Shown piece by piece: positions 54,008 through 63,073 of a DNA stretch of 64,000 bases; positions within the stretch are counted from its first letter, which is position 1; each line of letters begins with the position of its first letter. The DNA is from Pseudomonas alloputida (GTDB taxonomy: Bacteria > Pseudomonadota > Gammaproteobacteria > Pseudomonadales > Pseudomonadaceae). The stretch is from NCBI RefSeq assembly GCF_021283545.2, contig NZ_CP128540.1:1027501-1091500 (forward strand), written 5' to 3'. The notes beneath the pieces were generated by a model. It was given only the letters and a program-made list of their open reading frames with translations, did no database searches and was not told the origin of the DNA. A program made the translations under genes and the position numbers.

Positions 54008-56059
54008 TCAGGACACCGAAACCCGGTTGCGTTGCGCTTGTTTGAGGAAGTGGGTCAGTTCACGGGCCGAAAGGGGCTTGCTGTAGTGGTAGCCCTGGCC
54101 CTCGTGGCAACCCTGGGCCACGATGTAGGTTTCCTGCTCGGCCGTTTCCACGCCCTCGGCGATCACCTGCATCCCCAGGCTCTTGCCCAGCTGGATGATG
54201 GCGCGAACGATGGTGGCGTCGTCATCGTCGTCGAGCAGGTCCTGAACGAAACTCTTGTCGATCTTGATCTTGTCCAGGGGCAGCGACTTCAGATAGCTGA
54301 GGGACGAGTAGCCGGTGCCGAAGTCGTCGATGGCAATCAGCGCCCCGGAGCGGCGCAGGCTCAACAGGTGCTGGGCGGCGGTGCTGATGTCTTCCATCAG
54401 GCCGGTTTCGGTGACTTCCAGTTCCAGGCTGCGCGGTGGTAGGCGATAGGCTTGCAGCAGGTTGTTGACCACCCGTGGCAGCTCGCTGTGGTGCAGTTGC
54501 ACGGTAGACAGGTTGACCGCCATGCGCAGGTCGCTGAAGCCCTGGTCGTGCCATTCGCGCAGTTGCCGACAGGCCTGGTCAAGCACCCATTCGCCGATGC
54601 TGATGATGCTGCCGTTCTGCTCGGCCAAGGGGATGAACTGGTCGGGTGGCACCATGCCCAGTTCCGGGTGCTGCCAGCGTAGCAGGGCCTCTACGCCGAC
54701 CACTCGGTGGTCGCGGTAGCTGATCTGTGGCTGGTACACCAGGTACAGCTGGTTGCGGGGCAGGGCTTCACGCAGGTCCTTTTCCAGTTCGCGACGGCGA
54801 CGCATCTCGCTGTCGACGCTGGCGATATAGAACTGGTAGCGGTTGCGCGAGCGGGCCTTGGCCAGGGTCATGGTCTGTTCGGCTTTCTGCAGCAGTTTTT
54901 CGGTGCTGTCACCGTCTTCGGGGAAGAGGGTGATGCCGATGGTCGCGCGCAGGCGGATTTGCTCGTGGTCGAGGTCGAACGGTACTTCCAGGTCGTCAAG
55001 AATGCTTTGCGCCAGTTCGGCAGCCTCATAGGGCTGCTCGATATTGGCCTGTACCAGGGCGAACTGGTCGCCGCCCAGCCGCGCCAGAGCGCCCAGGCGG
55101 CCGCTGTGGGCGCGTAGTCGATCGGCCAGGGCCAGCAGCAACTGGTCACCGACCTGGTAGCTGAATTGTTCGTTGATACCCTTGAAGTCGCCCAGGCCAA
55201 CGCACAGCACTGCCACACGGTGCTGCAGGCGGCCGCCGTCGACGAGGATCTTGTCCAGTTGCTGCTGCAGTTGCTGGCGGTTGGGCAGGCCGGTGAGGAA
55301 GTCGTACTGGGCCATGCGCTGCAGGCTGTTTTCCGCCTCGTGGCGCAAATGGGTGTTGCGCTCGATCGAGGCCAGCAACTGGTTGGCGGTGTTAACCCAC
55401 AGGCCCAGCTCGTTTTTCTCGTGGCCCTTGAGCAGCGGTATCTGGTGCTGGCTGGGGCGGTCAGGGTTGATCTGGGTGAGGTGCTCGATGATCTTCGACA
55501 GCGGTTTGGTCAGCAGCCAGTGGTAGACCAGGTAAAGCACCAGGCCCATGGCCATGGCCCGCAGCACGCCGGATATGAAGATGATCACCGCGTTGATCAG
55601 GAAATCTTTGCCGTAGGAGGAGGTATCGAGGGTAATGCTGAGGTCGCCGTAGTATTCGCTGTAAGGTCCACGGCCGACCAGTTGCGTGGTGTAGGTGCGC
55701 TCCTGGCCGAGGATGAGGTCGGTGAGCCAGCGCATGGACATGTCCTGCAGCGGGCGGGACTTTTCTGCCAGCATGGTTTCGTTGGGATGGCCAATGGAGG
55801 CCATGCGCACTGATTCGTCCTGGAACAGGCCTTCCATGACCTGCATGCCCATTTCACGGTCGAGGCTGTAAACCGCCTGGGTCGAAGGATCGCGGAACAT
55901 GTCGAGGATGCGCTGGGCGTCGCTGTCCACGGCCTGGCGGGTCTTGTAGGTGTCATAGATGATTTGCGCACAGCTGAGCACGACGCCGACCGCCAGCGCC
56001 GACAGCAGCACGACCCTGAGCAACTTGACCGACAAGCTGTTCCGCAATTCCAGCTTCAA
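54008..56059 (-). CDS. bifA: Cyclic-di-GMP phosphodiesterase BifA
   Basis: Membrane signalling enzyme, about 683 aa. N-terminal span (VKLLRVVLLSALAVGVVLS), a periplasmic domain, a second span, HAMP-like linker, a GGDEF domain with degenerate RLGGDQF, and an EAL domain with GVEALLRWQHP and DDFGTGYSSLSYLKSL intact. GGDQF plus active EAL is the BifA arrangement, and position next to icmP and sodB fits P. aeruginosa. I start at a TTG (56057-56059) because AAGGAAA is eight bases before; ATGs 11 codons upstream are also possible. Confidence 0.88.
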   Translation of the reverse strand: MKLELRNSLSVKLLRVVLLSALAVGVVLSCAQIIYDTYKTRQAVDSDAQRILDMFRDPSTQAVYSLDREMGMQVMEGLFQDESVRMASIGHPNETMLAEKSRPLQDMSMRWLTDLILGQERTYTTQLVGRGPYSEYYGDLSITLDTSSYGKDFLINAVIIFISGVLRAMAMGLVLYLVYHWLLTKPLSKIIEHLTQINPDRPSQHQIPLLKGHEKNELGLWVNTANQLLASIERNTHLRHEAENSLQRMAQYDFLTGLPNRQQLQQQLDKILVDGGRLQHRVAVLCVGLGDFKGINEQFSYQVGDQLLLALADRLRAHSGRLGALARLGGDQFALVQANIEQPYEAAELAQSILDDLEVPFDLDHEQIRLRATIGITLFPEDGDSTEKLLQKAEQTMTLAKARSRNRYQFYIASVDSEMRRRRELEKDLREALPRNQLYLVYQPQISYRDHRVVGVEALLRWQHPELGMVPPDQFIPLAEQNGSIISIGEWVLDQACRQLREWHDQGFSDLRMAVNLSTVQLHHSELPRVVNNLLQAYRLPPRSLELEVTETGLMEDISTAAQHLLSLRRSGALIAIDDFGTGYSSLSYLKSLPLDKIKIDKSFVQDLLDDDDDATIVRAIIQLGKSLGMQVIAEGVETAEQETYIVAQGCHEGQGYHYSKPLSARELTHFLKQAQRNRVSVS

Positions 56060-56265
56060 TGGGGTTTCCTTAATCCATGCGCATGGCATCATTTTGCCAT
56101 CAACGATGACGATACACTACCGGCCGACCATTAGCAGTGTATCGGTTGCCTGACCCCGCAACTTGAATGCGCTGTATCAATCTTCCAGAGGTTTGATGTT
56201 AGCGTGGTATGCGGCCTGAGCAAGCAAAACCGTGCCAGCCTGTTTGCGGCAACACAGGCACAAAA

Positions 56266-56288
56266 AAACCCGGCACATGGCCGGGTTT
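56266..56288 (-). terminator. Terminator of sodB
   Basis: AAACCCGGC-acatg-GCCGGGTTT, 9-bp perfect arms and a run of Ts on the minus strand, about 20 bp after the sodB stop. Confidence 0.8.
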
Positions 56289-56308
56289 CTCGTTCAAGGC
56301 CGAATGAC

Positions 56309-56905
56309 TCAGGCCTTGAAGGTCTTGCCTTCGAACTGCTCGGCAACGAAGGCCCAGTTGACCAGGTTCCAGAACGCCTCGACGTACTTCGGACGCAGGT
56401 TGCGGTAGTCGATGTAGTAGGCGTGTTCCCAGACGTCGCAGGTCAGCAGCGGGGTGTCGCCGCTGGTCAGTGGGCAGCCGGCGCCGATGGTGCTGGCCAG
56501 GGCCAGGGAACCGTCAGCTTTCTTCACCAGCCAGCCCCAGCCGGAACCGAAGGTGCCCACCGAAGTCTTGGTGAACTCTTCCTTGAACTTGTCGAAGGAA
56601 CCGAAAGCGGCGTTGATGGCGTCAGCCAGTGCACCGGTAGGCTGGCCGCCGCCGTTTGGCGACAGGCAGTTCCAGTAGAAGGTGTGGTTCCAGACTTGAG
56701 CGGCGTTGTTGAAGATGCCGCCCGAAGAGCTCTTGACGATCTCTTCCAGGGTCTTGCCTTCGAATTCGGTGCCTGGGACCAGGTTGTTCAGGTTCACGAC
56801 ATAGGTGTTGTGGTGCTTGTCGTGGTGATACTCCAGGGTTTCCTTGGAGATGTGCGGCTGCAGGGCATCATGGGCGTACGGCAGCGGCGGCAATTCAAAA
56901 GCCAT
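56309..56905 (-). CDS. sodB: Superoxide dismutase, iron type
   Basis: Cytoplasmic Fe-SOD, 198 aa, normal length. Metal ligands His in [12 protein letters not shown], His in VWNHTFYWN, Asp and His in [13 protein letters not shown]; Gly-rich [17 protein letters not shown] seven bases before the ATG. Detoxifies superoxide. Single gene, with its own terminator. Confidence 0.96.
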   Translation of the reverse strand: MAFELPPLPYAHDALQPHISKETLEYHHDKHHNTYVVNLNNLVPGTEFEGKTLEEIVKSSSGGIFNNAAQVWNHTFYWNCLSPNGGGQPTGALADAINAAFGSFDKFKEEFTKTSVGTFGSGWGWLVKKADGSLALASTIGAGCPLTSGDTPLLTCDVWEHAYYIDYRNLRPKYVEAFWNLVNWAFVAEQFEGKTFKA

Positions 56906-57171
56906 GGTGGATCTCCTGATTCAGGTCTGTTTGCGGTTTGCGCAAGGCCGATCACGGGCGGCCCGATAAGCGTCGGCGAGTCTGTACTCTTTGCGACGCA
57001 AGGGCTGGATCATAGCACCGGGCCCGGCGCATAACCACGCAACAAACATAGGGAATAGAGGTTCCGCAGGGGGCGGGCTGTGCCGACCGGCGGCTCGGCG
57101 TTGCGCGGGTGTTGCCTGCAAGACCGCGTGCCGCTCGATCTTGCCGTTGATGAATATGCCGCGCCCCGAGG

Positions 57172-57771
57172 TCAGTTGAAGATCAATTGCGCCGCCACCG
57201 CGAACATCATCACCGCCACCATCAGGTCGAGCATGCGCCAGGTCGCCGGCCGCGCCAGCCACGGTGCCAGCCACGCCGCGCCAATGGCCAGGGTCGAGAA
57301 CCACAGCAGCGAAGCGCTGGCCGCACCGGCCACGTAGGCGCCAGGGGCGGACTGCTGAGCGCCCAGCGAGCCGATCAGCAACACGGTGTCGAGGTACACG
57401 TGCGGGTTCAGCAGGGTCACCGCCAGGGCGCTGAGCAGTACGGCGCGACGTGAGCGAACGCCTTGGCCTTGCTGGTGCTGCAGGCTCTGCTTGGAGCAGG
57501 CGCTGCGCAGCGCCTTGGCGCCGTACCAGATCAGGAACACTGCGCCGCCCCAGCGGGCAATCGCCAGCAAGGTCGGGTTGTGTGCCAGCACGGTGGCCAG
57601 TCCGAATACTCCGGCGGCCACGAGGATGGCGTCACAGACGATGCACAGCGCTGCCACCGGCAGGTGATGCTCACGGCGCAGACTCTGGGCGAGGACGAAG
57701 GCGTTCTGGGCGCCAATGGCCATGATCAGACCGAAGGCCACCAGCATGCCATTGAGATAGCTTTGCCACAT
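57172..57771 (-). CDS. argO: LysE/ArgO-family amino acid exporter
   Basis: Inner-membrane exporter, about 199 aa with six hydrophobic spans; MAIGAQNAFVLAQSL near the N-terminus is the LysE/ArgO mark. Start at MWQSYLNGMLVAFG with GGAGAG before it. Divergent from the argP-type regulator gene by 101 bp, the usual exporter-regulator arrangement, so it likely exports arginine or lysine under ArgP control. Confidence 0.85.
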   Translation of the reverse strand: MWQSYLNGMLVAFGLIMAIGAQNAFVLAQSLRREHHLPVAALCIVCDAILVAAGVFGLATVLAHNPTLLAIARWGGAVFLIWYGAKALRSACSKQSLQHQQGQGVRSRRAVLLSALAVTLLNPHVYLDTVLLIGSLGAQQSAPGAYVAGAASASLLWFSTLAIGAAWLAPWLARPATWRMLDLMVAVMMFAVAAQLIFN

Positions 57772-57872
57772 GGCAGGGCTCTCCAAAAAGGGTCACGAAA
57801 GATGCTGGCCATTGTGATGTTCGGCGCTGTATAAGAAAAACAAATAAAGCTCATCACCCATTAGGAAAATCG

Positions 57873-58763
57873 ATGTTCGACTACAAACTGCTGGCTGCCC
57901 TCGCGGCAGTGATCGAACAAGGCGGTTTCGAGCGTGCGGCGCAGGTGCTGGGCTTGTCGCAATCGGCGATTTCCCAGCGCATCAAGTTGCTTGAGGCGCG
58001 GGTCGGCCAGCCGGTGCTGGTACGTGCCTCGCCGCCCGGCACGACCGAAGTCGGCCGCCAGCTACTCAACCATGTGCAGCAGGTGCGCCTGCTCGAACGC
58101 GACCTGCAGCGCCAGGTACCGGCGCTGGACGAAGAGGGCATGCCGGAGCGCCTGCGCATCGCCCTCAACGCCGATAGCCTGGCCACCTGGTGGGCCGGCG
58201 CGGTGGGCAACTTCTGCGCACAACAGAACGTGCTGACCGACCTGGTGGTTGAGGACCAGGAAGTGGGCCTGAAACGCATGCGTGCCGGCGAAGTGGCGGC
58301 CTGCCTGTGTGGGAGTGAGCGGCCGGTAGCCGGCGCACGCAGTTTGCCACTGGGGGCCATGCGCTACCGGGCATTGGCCAGTCCCGTGTTCATGGCGCGG
58401 CACTTCCCCCAAGGTTTTGTCGCCAGCCGCCTGGCCCGTACTCCAGCGATCGTGTACGGCCCGGACGATTTCCTGCAGCATCGCTACCTGGCATCGCTGG
58501 GCATAGAGGGTGGTTTCCTGCACCACCTGTGTCCTTCATCCGAAGGCTTCCTGCGCATGACCGAGGCCGGGTTGGGATGGGGCCTGGTGCCCGAATTGCA
58601 GGCCCGGGAGCAACTGGCCAGTGGGCAATTGGTGGAAATCTGCCGCGATACCCCTATCGATGTGCCGCTGTACTGGCATCATTGGCGCAATGGCGGGCAA
58701 TTGCTCGCGCAACTGACCGACCACCTGCGGCACACCGCACAGCATTGGCTGGTGCCCTTGTAG
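57873..58763 (+). CDS. argP: LysR-family regulator ArgP (IciA-type)
   Basis: Transcription regulator of 296 aa. N-terminal helix-turn-helix GFERAAQVLGLSQSAISQRI and LysR effector domain (QEVGLKRMRAGEVAACLCG). AGGA precedes the ATG. Divergent from argO, which it probably activates in response to arginine, as in the known pair. Confidence 0.87.
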   Translation: MFDYKLLAALAAVIEQGGFERAAQVLGLSQSAISQRIKLLEARVGQPVLVRASPPGTTEVGRQLLNHVQQVRLLERDLQRQVPALDEEGMPERLRIALNADSLATWWAGAVGNFCAQQNVLTDLVVEDQEVGLKRMRAGEVAACLCGSERPVAGARSLPLGAMRYRALASPVFMARHFPQGFVASRLARTPAIVYGPDDFLQHRYLASLGIEGGFLHHLCPSSEGFLRMTEAGLGWGLVPELQAREQLASGQLVEICRDTPIDVPLYWHHWRNGGQLLAQLTDHLRHTAQHWLVPL

Positions 58764-58812
58764 CCATGGCTGGCGTCAGTTGCATCTGAAATCTGGCAAG
58801 ACGGAGTGTTAC

Positions 58813-59805
58813 ATGCGAATTCTGGTCACCGGCGCGAGTGGCTTCATTGGCGGGCGTTTTGCGCGTTTCGCCCTGGAGCAAGGCCTGGACGTGCGCGTCA
58901 GCGGCCGCCGTGCCGAAGGGGTCGAGCATCTGGTCAAGCGTGGCGCACAGTTCATCCCGGGTGATCTGGGTGACGCCGAGCTGGCCCGGCGTTTGTGCCA
59001 GGGTGTCGAAGCCGTGGTGCATTGCGCTGGCGCGGTGGGTAACTGGGGGCGCTATCAGGATTTCTACCAAGGCAACGTGGTGGTGACCGAGAACGTGGTC
59101 GAGGGCTGCCTGAAAGAGCACGTACGGCGCCTGGTGCATCTGTCTTCGCCGTCGATTTACTTCAATGGCCCTTCGCGTCTGGACGTCCGTGAAGACCAGG
59201 TACCGCGTCGCTTCCACGATCACTATGGGCAAACCAAGTACCTGGCCGAGCAGAAAGTGTTCGGTGCCCAGGAGTTCGGCCTGGAAGTGCTGGCGCTGCG
59301 TCCGCGTTTCGTTACCGGCGCGGGCGATGCCAGTATCTTCCCGCGGCTGATGCAGATGCAGCGCAAAGGGCGTGTGGCGATCATCGGCAACGGCCTGAAC
59401 AAGGTCGATTTCACCAGTGTGCACAACCTTAACGAGGCGCTGCTAAGTGCATTGTTCGCTGATGACCGGGCGCTGGGCCAGGCCTACAACATAAGCAACG
59501 GCCAGCCACTGCCGCTGTGGGACGTGGTCAACTACGTGATGCGCCAGATGCAGCTTCCCCAGGTGACCCGCTACCGTTCCTATGGTCTTGCCTATAGCCT
59601 GGCCACGCTGAACGAGGCGGCCTGCATGTTATGGCCAGGGCGCCCGCAACCGACCTTGTCGCGCCTGGGGATGCAGGTGATGAGCCGTGATTTCACCCTG
59701 GATATCAGCCGTGCCCGGCAGTACCTGGACTACCAACCCAAGGTCAGCCTGTGGACGGCGCTGGATGAATTCTGCGGCTGGTGGAAGCATTTGCCGCCCG
59801 GCTGA
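58813..59805 (+). CDS. NAD-dependent epimerase/dehydratase family protein
   Basis: Cytoplasmic short-chain dehydrogenase of the extended class, 330 aa. NAD motif GASGFIGGRF, catalytic Ser in LVHLSSPSIYFNG and Y-x3-K in DHYGQTKYLAEQK. Start at MRILVTGASGFIG with GGAG seven bases before. Follows argP by about 50 bp and runs in the same direction as the next gene. Sugar or steroid-like substrate is unknown. Confidence 0.85.
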   Translation: MRILVTGASGFIGGRFARFALEQGLDVRVSGRRAEGVEHLVKRGAQFIPGDLGDAELARRLCQGVEAVVHCAGAVGNWGRYQDFYQGNVVVTENVVEGCLKEHVRRLVHLSSPSIYFNGPSRLDVREDQVPRRFHDHYGQTKYLAEQKVFGAQEFGLEVLALRPRFVTGAGDASIFPRLMQMQRKGRVAIIGNGLNKVDFTSVHNLNEALLSALFADDRALGQAYNISNGQPLPLWDVVNYVMRQMQLPQVTRYRSYGLAYSLATLNEAACMLWPGRPQPTLSRLGMQVMSRDFTLDISRARQYLDYQPKVSLWTALDEFCGWWKHLPPG

Positions 59806-59878
59806 CAATGGTCATCAATGCGCTGCGCTTGCGGTTTATACTCGTGCCTCTTTGTGACTACCGCGGTTGAATGTATCC

Positions 59879-60748
59879 ATGCGTAACCATGCTCACGATG
59901 ACTTTGATGACGTGCCTGCCTTGCGGGCGGGCACCGTTGATGATGACGAACTGATGCCGGCGCATGTGATGCGCAGCCGCCAGAAAGCCGCCCGCGGGGC
60001 CAGCACGGCGCCGTTGTGGGCATTGCTCGGTGCCTCGTTCATCGCCTTGGCGGGGCTGGGCTGGTGGAGCTTCCAGCAGATCTCGCTGATGGAGCAGCAA
60101 CTGGTGGCGACCCAGGAAAGCTTTGCCCGCATCAGTGAAGAGGCGGCTGGCCGCCTTCAGGCAATCAGTGGCAAGGTGGCGGCCAGTGAGTCTGGCGCCA
60201 CTACCAGCAGTGAGGCATTGAAGCTACAGCTGCGCCAGTTGCAGCAGGGAGTTGCCGGGCAGACCGGCGACCTGGGCAAGCGTCTGGAGCAGGTGCTGGC
60301 TGATACCCGACAACAGCAGAAGGCTGTTACCGAGCTGCAAAGCCAGTTGCAGGCGCAACTGAAGCTGGTGAATGGCGAGTTGGCGGCGCTGCGTTCGGGC
60401 CAGGTCGATGGTGGCAAGCTGGATGCCCAGTTCAAGAGCCTGAGCGAGCAGGTTGCCGCGCTGAAGGCCTCACAGGTGGATGGCGCTCAGCTGGACGGCC
60501 AGCTCAAGAGTTTGGGTAGCGAGGTGGCGGCCTTGAAGAAACAGGGCAACCCGAGCGCTGACATTCAGAGCCTGCAGCAGGACATGCTGGTGTTGAAGAG
60601 CCAGGTCGACAACCGCCCGGCTGCGGCGTCATCCAGTGGTGCTTCGGTGCAGGAGTTCGATGCCTTCCGTGCGCAGATGACGCGTAATCTGAATACGCTG
60701 CAGAGCCAGATTCAGAACCTGCAGCAACAGATCAACGCCCGTCCGTAA
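59879..60748 (+). CDS. Single-span membrane protein with long coiled coil
   Basis: 289 aa. Acidic N-terminal tail (DDFDDVPALRAGTVDDDE), a membrane span at about 46-66 (ALLGASFIALAGLGWWSF), then about 200 residues of Gln/Leu/Ser-rich helix with heptad character and a near repeat (SLSEQVAALKASQVDG, and QLKSLGSEVAALK). I recognise no domain. The layout suggests a cytoplasmic tail, one span, and a periplasmic coiled coil, such as an envelope spacer protein. The ribosome site is weak. Confidence 0.7.
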   Translation: MRNHAHDDFDDVPALRAGTVDDDELMPAHVMRSRQKAARGASTAPLWALLGASFIALAGLGWWSFQQISLMEQQLVATQESFARISEEAAGRLQAISGKVAASESGATTSSEALKLQLRQLQQGVAGQTGDLGKRLEQVLADTRQQQKAVTELQSQLQAQLKLVNGELAALRSGQVDGGKLDAQFKSLSEQVAALKASQVDGAQLDGQLKSLGSEVAALKKQGNPSADIQSLQQDMLVLKSQVDNRPAAASSSGASVQEFDAFRAQMTRNLNTLQSQIQNLQQQINARP

Positions 60749-60758
60749 CATCAGCTGA

Positions 60759-60852
60759 GCCTTGTTCGCGGGCACGCCCGCTTCCACAGGATCGAGCGCA
60801 GCTTCAAGCCTGTCGCTATACCGGTGGGAGCGGGCATGCCCGCGAATGGCCC
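60759..60852. repeat. REP pair (inverted) between convergent genes
   Basis: Copies at 60759-60790 and 60822-60852 with cores GCGGGCACGCCCGC and GCGGGCATGCCCGC, in opposite orientation. Confidence 0.8.
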
Positions 60853-60856
60853 TCAA

Positions 60857-61906
60857 TCACAACCGCGGATAATCGATGTAACCCACCGGCCCCTTGCCAT
60901 AGAAGGTTTCGGGATGTGCCTCGTTCAACGGCGCATCCGCTGCCAGCCGTGCCGGCAGGTCGGGGTTGGCGATGAACGGCACACCAAACGCCACGGCATC
61001 CGCTTTGCCACTGGCCAGGGCCGCATTGGCACTGGCCTTGTCGAACCGCTCGTTGACGATGTACGGGCCACCGAATGCCTCTTTGATCAGCGGCCCGATG
61101 CTGTCGTCGGCCTCCCGCTCCCGCGAGCAGATGAAGGCGATGCCGCGCTTGCCCAGCTCTCGGGCCACATAGGTGAAGGTCTCGGCGCGGTCGGCGTCGC
61201 CCATGTCGTGGGCGTCGGCTCGCGGTGCCAGGTGCACACCTACGCGCTGCGCGCCCCACACTTCAATGGCCGCATCGGTCACCTCCAGCAACAGGCGCGC
61301 GCGGTTTTCCAGCGAGCCACCGTAACGGTCGGTGCGCTGGTTGGTGCTGCTTTGCAGGAACTGGTCGAGCAGGTAACCGTTGGCGCCATGGATCTCCACA
61401 CCATCGAAACCGGCAGCCTTGGCATTTTCGGCGCCACTGCGGTAGGCCTCGACGATGTCGTTGATTTCTTCGGTTTCCAGCGCCCGCGGGGTAGGGTAGT
61501 CACTCAGTGGGCGCACCAGGCTCACATGGCCCTTGGGCTGGATCGCGCTGGGGGCCACAGGCAATTCGCCATTCAGATAGCTGGGGTGGGAGATACGACC
61601 CACGTGCCACAGCTGCAGGAAGATGCGACCGCCCGCAGCATGCACGGCCTTTGTCACGTTGTTCCAGCCACGTACCTGTTCATCGTTCCAGATGCCGGGG
61701 GTATCTGGGTAGCCGACGCCCATGGGGCTGACCGAAGTCGCCTCGCTGAGGATCAGCCCGGCGCTGGCACGTTGTACGTAGTATTCGGCCATCAGCGCAT
61801 TGGGCACGCGGCCTTCATCGGCGCGGCAGCGGGTGAGCGGGGCCATGATGATACGGTTGGGCAGTTGCAGGTCGCCCAGTTTGATCGGATCGAAAAGCGT
61901 GGTCAT
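60857..61906 (-). CDS. xenB: NADH:flavin oxidoreductase, Old Yellow Enzyme family (XenB-type)
   Basis: FMN enzyme reducing nitro compounds or alkenes with activated double bonds, 349 aa. N-terminus MTTLFDPIKLGDLQLPNRII and the H-x-x-N pair in EIHGANGYLLDQFLQ are family marks; DRYGGSLENRARL and GKGPVGYIDYPRL end the barrel. Start at the ATG, preceded by CAGG; the frame opens upstream in the arsR-type gene. It is the second gene after the ArsR-type regulator (17 bp gap), which probably represses it. XenB is inferred from order and sequence resemblance. Confidence 0.87.
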   Translation of the reverse strand: MTTLFDPIKLGDLQLPNRIIMAPLTRCRADEGRVPNALMAEYYVQRASAGLILSEATSVSPMGVGYPDTPGIWNDEQVRGWNNVTKAVHAAGGRIFLQLWHVGRISHPSYLNGELPVAPSAIQPKGHVSLVRPLSDYPTPRALETEEINDIVEAYRSGAENAKAAGFDGVEIHGANGYLLDQFLQSSTNQRTDRYGGSLENRARLLLEVTDAAIEVWGAQRVGVHLAPRADAHDMGDADRAETFTYVARELGKRGIAFICSREREADDSIGPLIKEAFGGPYIVNERFDKASANAALASGKADAVAFGVPFIANPDLPARLAADAPLNEAHPETFYGKGPVGYIDYPRL

Positions 61907-61923
61907 AGCGGTTACCTGCCTTG

Positions 61924-62226
61924 TCAAAGTGCTTGGCGCAGTTGTTCGAGGAACGCCTGTATGGTGGCTTCGTCGCGTTTGAAGAAGTGCCATTGGCCAA
62001 TCTTCTGGCTGCTGATCAGCCCGGCGCGCTGCAACGTGGCCAGGTGGGCAGAGACGGTCGACTGCGACAGGCCGCAGCGTTGGTCGATTTGCCCGGCACA
62101 CACACCGTTTTCGGTGCTGTGGTACTGGTCCGGAAACTGGGTTGCCGGGTCTTTCAGCCAACTGAGAATTTCTCGCCTGACCGGGTGGGCCAGTGCTTTT
62201 ATGATTTCGTCGAGATCGAGTGGCAT
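61924..62226 (-). CDS. ArsR/SmtB-family repressor
   Basis: Winged-helix regulator of 100 aa: LAHPVRREILSWLKDP, CGLSQSTVSAHLATLQRAGL recognition helix, and QKIGQWHFFKRDEA wing. Two cysteines (VCAGQIDQRC) lie in the helical core and could be a redox or metal switch. Start is MPLDLDEIIKALAHP; the earlier frame is not supported. Co-transcribed with xenB and divergent from the acyl carrier protein phosphodiesterase gene across a palindrome-rich gap. Confidence 0.88.
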   Translation of the reverse strand: MPLDLDEIIKALAHPVRREILSWLKDPATQFPDQYHSTENGVCAGQIDQRCGLSQSTVSAHLATLQRAGLISSQKIGQWHFFKRDEATIQAFLEQLRQAL

Positions 62227-62250
62227 GGTTTGAGGCTCGTTGTAGCGGTA

Positions 62251-62345
62251 TATCGCGATAGGGCGAAATATAATTCGCTGAATTCCGATATACAAATACG
62301 AAGGTGTTCTGAGCTGAGCACGAATCGATATATCGCGTTATAACG
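62251..62345. promoter_or_regulatory. Palindromic operator cluster between arsR-type gene and acpH
   Basis: Three perfect 10-bp palindromes: TATCGCGATA (62251-62260), CGATATATCG (62326-62335) and, directly next to it, CGTTATAACG (62336-62345). The outer ones flank the divergent start sites, so an ArsR-type repressor could control both units. Confidence 0.5.
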
Positions 62346-62376
62346 ATATGTTCGGTGACGATGCTAGACTGCGCTC

Positions 62377-62961
62377 ATGAACTACCTCGCACACTTGCAC
62401 CTGGGCGGCCCGGCGCCGCAACAACTGCTTGGCAGCCTGTATGGCGACTTTGTCAAAGGCTCGTTGGAAGGGCGCTTTGCGCCTGCGCTGGAGGCGGCCA
62501 TCCGGCTGCACCGGCAAATCGACAGTTACACTGACCGGCACCCAGTGGTGCTGGCGGCTCTGGCACGTTTTCCGCGCGAGCGGCGGCGTTTTGCCGGCAT
62601 CGTTCTGGATGTGTTTTTCGACCATTGCCTGGCACGGCACTGGGGCAACTACGCCGATCAGCCGCTGGAGCAGTTCACTGGCGCGTTCTATCGGGTATTG
62701 CTGGCAGAGCCTGAGTTGCCTGGGCGACTGGCGCGGATTGCGCCGTTCATGGCAGCGGATGACTGGCTAGGGGCGTATGGCGATTTCGACACGCTGGAAC
62801 AGGTGTTCAACGGCATTGCCCGGCGCTTGTCGCGGCCTGAGGGGATGGCCGGGGTGATGGTGGAACTGGAGCGGCTGTATGAGCCGCTGCTGGCGGATTT
62901 TCGCGAGTTCTACCCGCAGCTGCAGGCGTTTGCGGCGGTAGGGCGGATGTCTGACAGTTAG
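62377..62961 (+). CDS. acpH: Acyl carrier protein phosphodiesterase
   Basis: Cytoplasmic hydrolase removing phosphopantetheine from acyl carrier protein, 194 aa, DUF479/AcpH family. N-terminus MNYLAHLHLGGPAPQQLLGS, followed by GDFVKGSLEGRF and a His-Asp pair in VLDVFFDHCLARHW. Divergent from the arsR-type gene across an operator-like cluster. Confidence 0.88.
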   Translation: MNYLAHLHLGGPAPQQLLGSLYGDFVKGSLEGRFAPALEAAIRLHRQIDSYTDRHPVVLAALARFPRERRRFAGIVLDVFFDHCLARHWGNYADQPLEQFTGAFYRVLLAEPELPGRLARIAPFMAADDWLGAYGDFDTLEQVFNGIARRLSRPEGMAGVMVELERLYEPLLADFREFYPQLQAFAAVGRMSDS

Positions 62962-62979
62962 AGGTGTGTGGGTGATACT

Positions 62980-63053
62980 GGCCTCTTCGCGGGTAAACCC
63001 GCTCCTACGGGCAATGCGCTCGGTGTAGGAGCGGGTTCACCCGCGAAAGGGCC
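62980..63053. repeat. REP pair (inverted) between convergent acpH and olsA
   Basis: Copies at 62980-63010 and 63023-63053 with the GCGGGTwwACCCGC-type core, 12 bp apart. Confidence 0.8.
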
Positions 63054-63073
63054 AGAACAGGCAGTGCAGGCAT

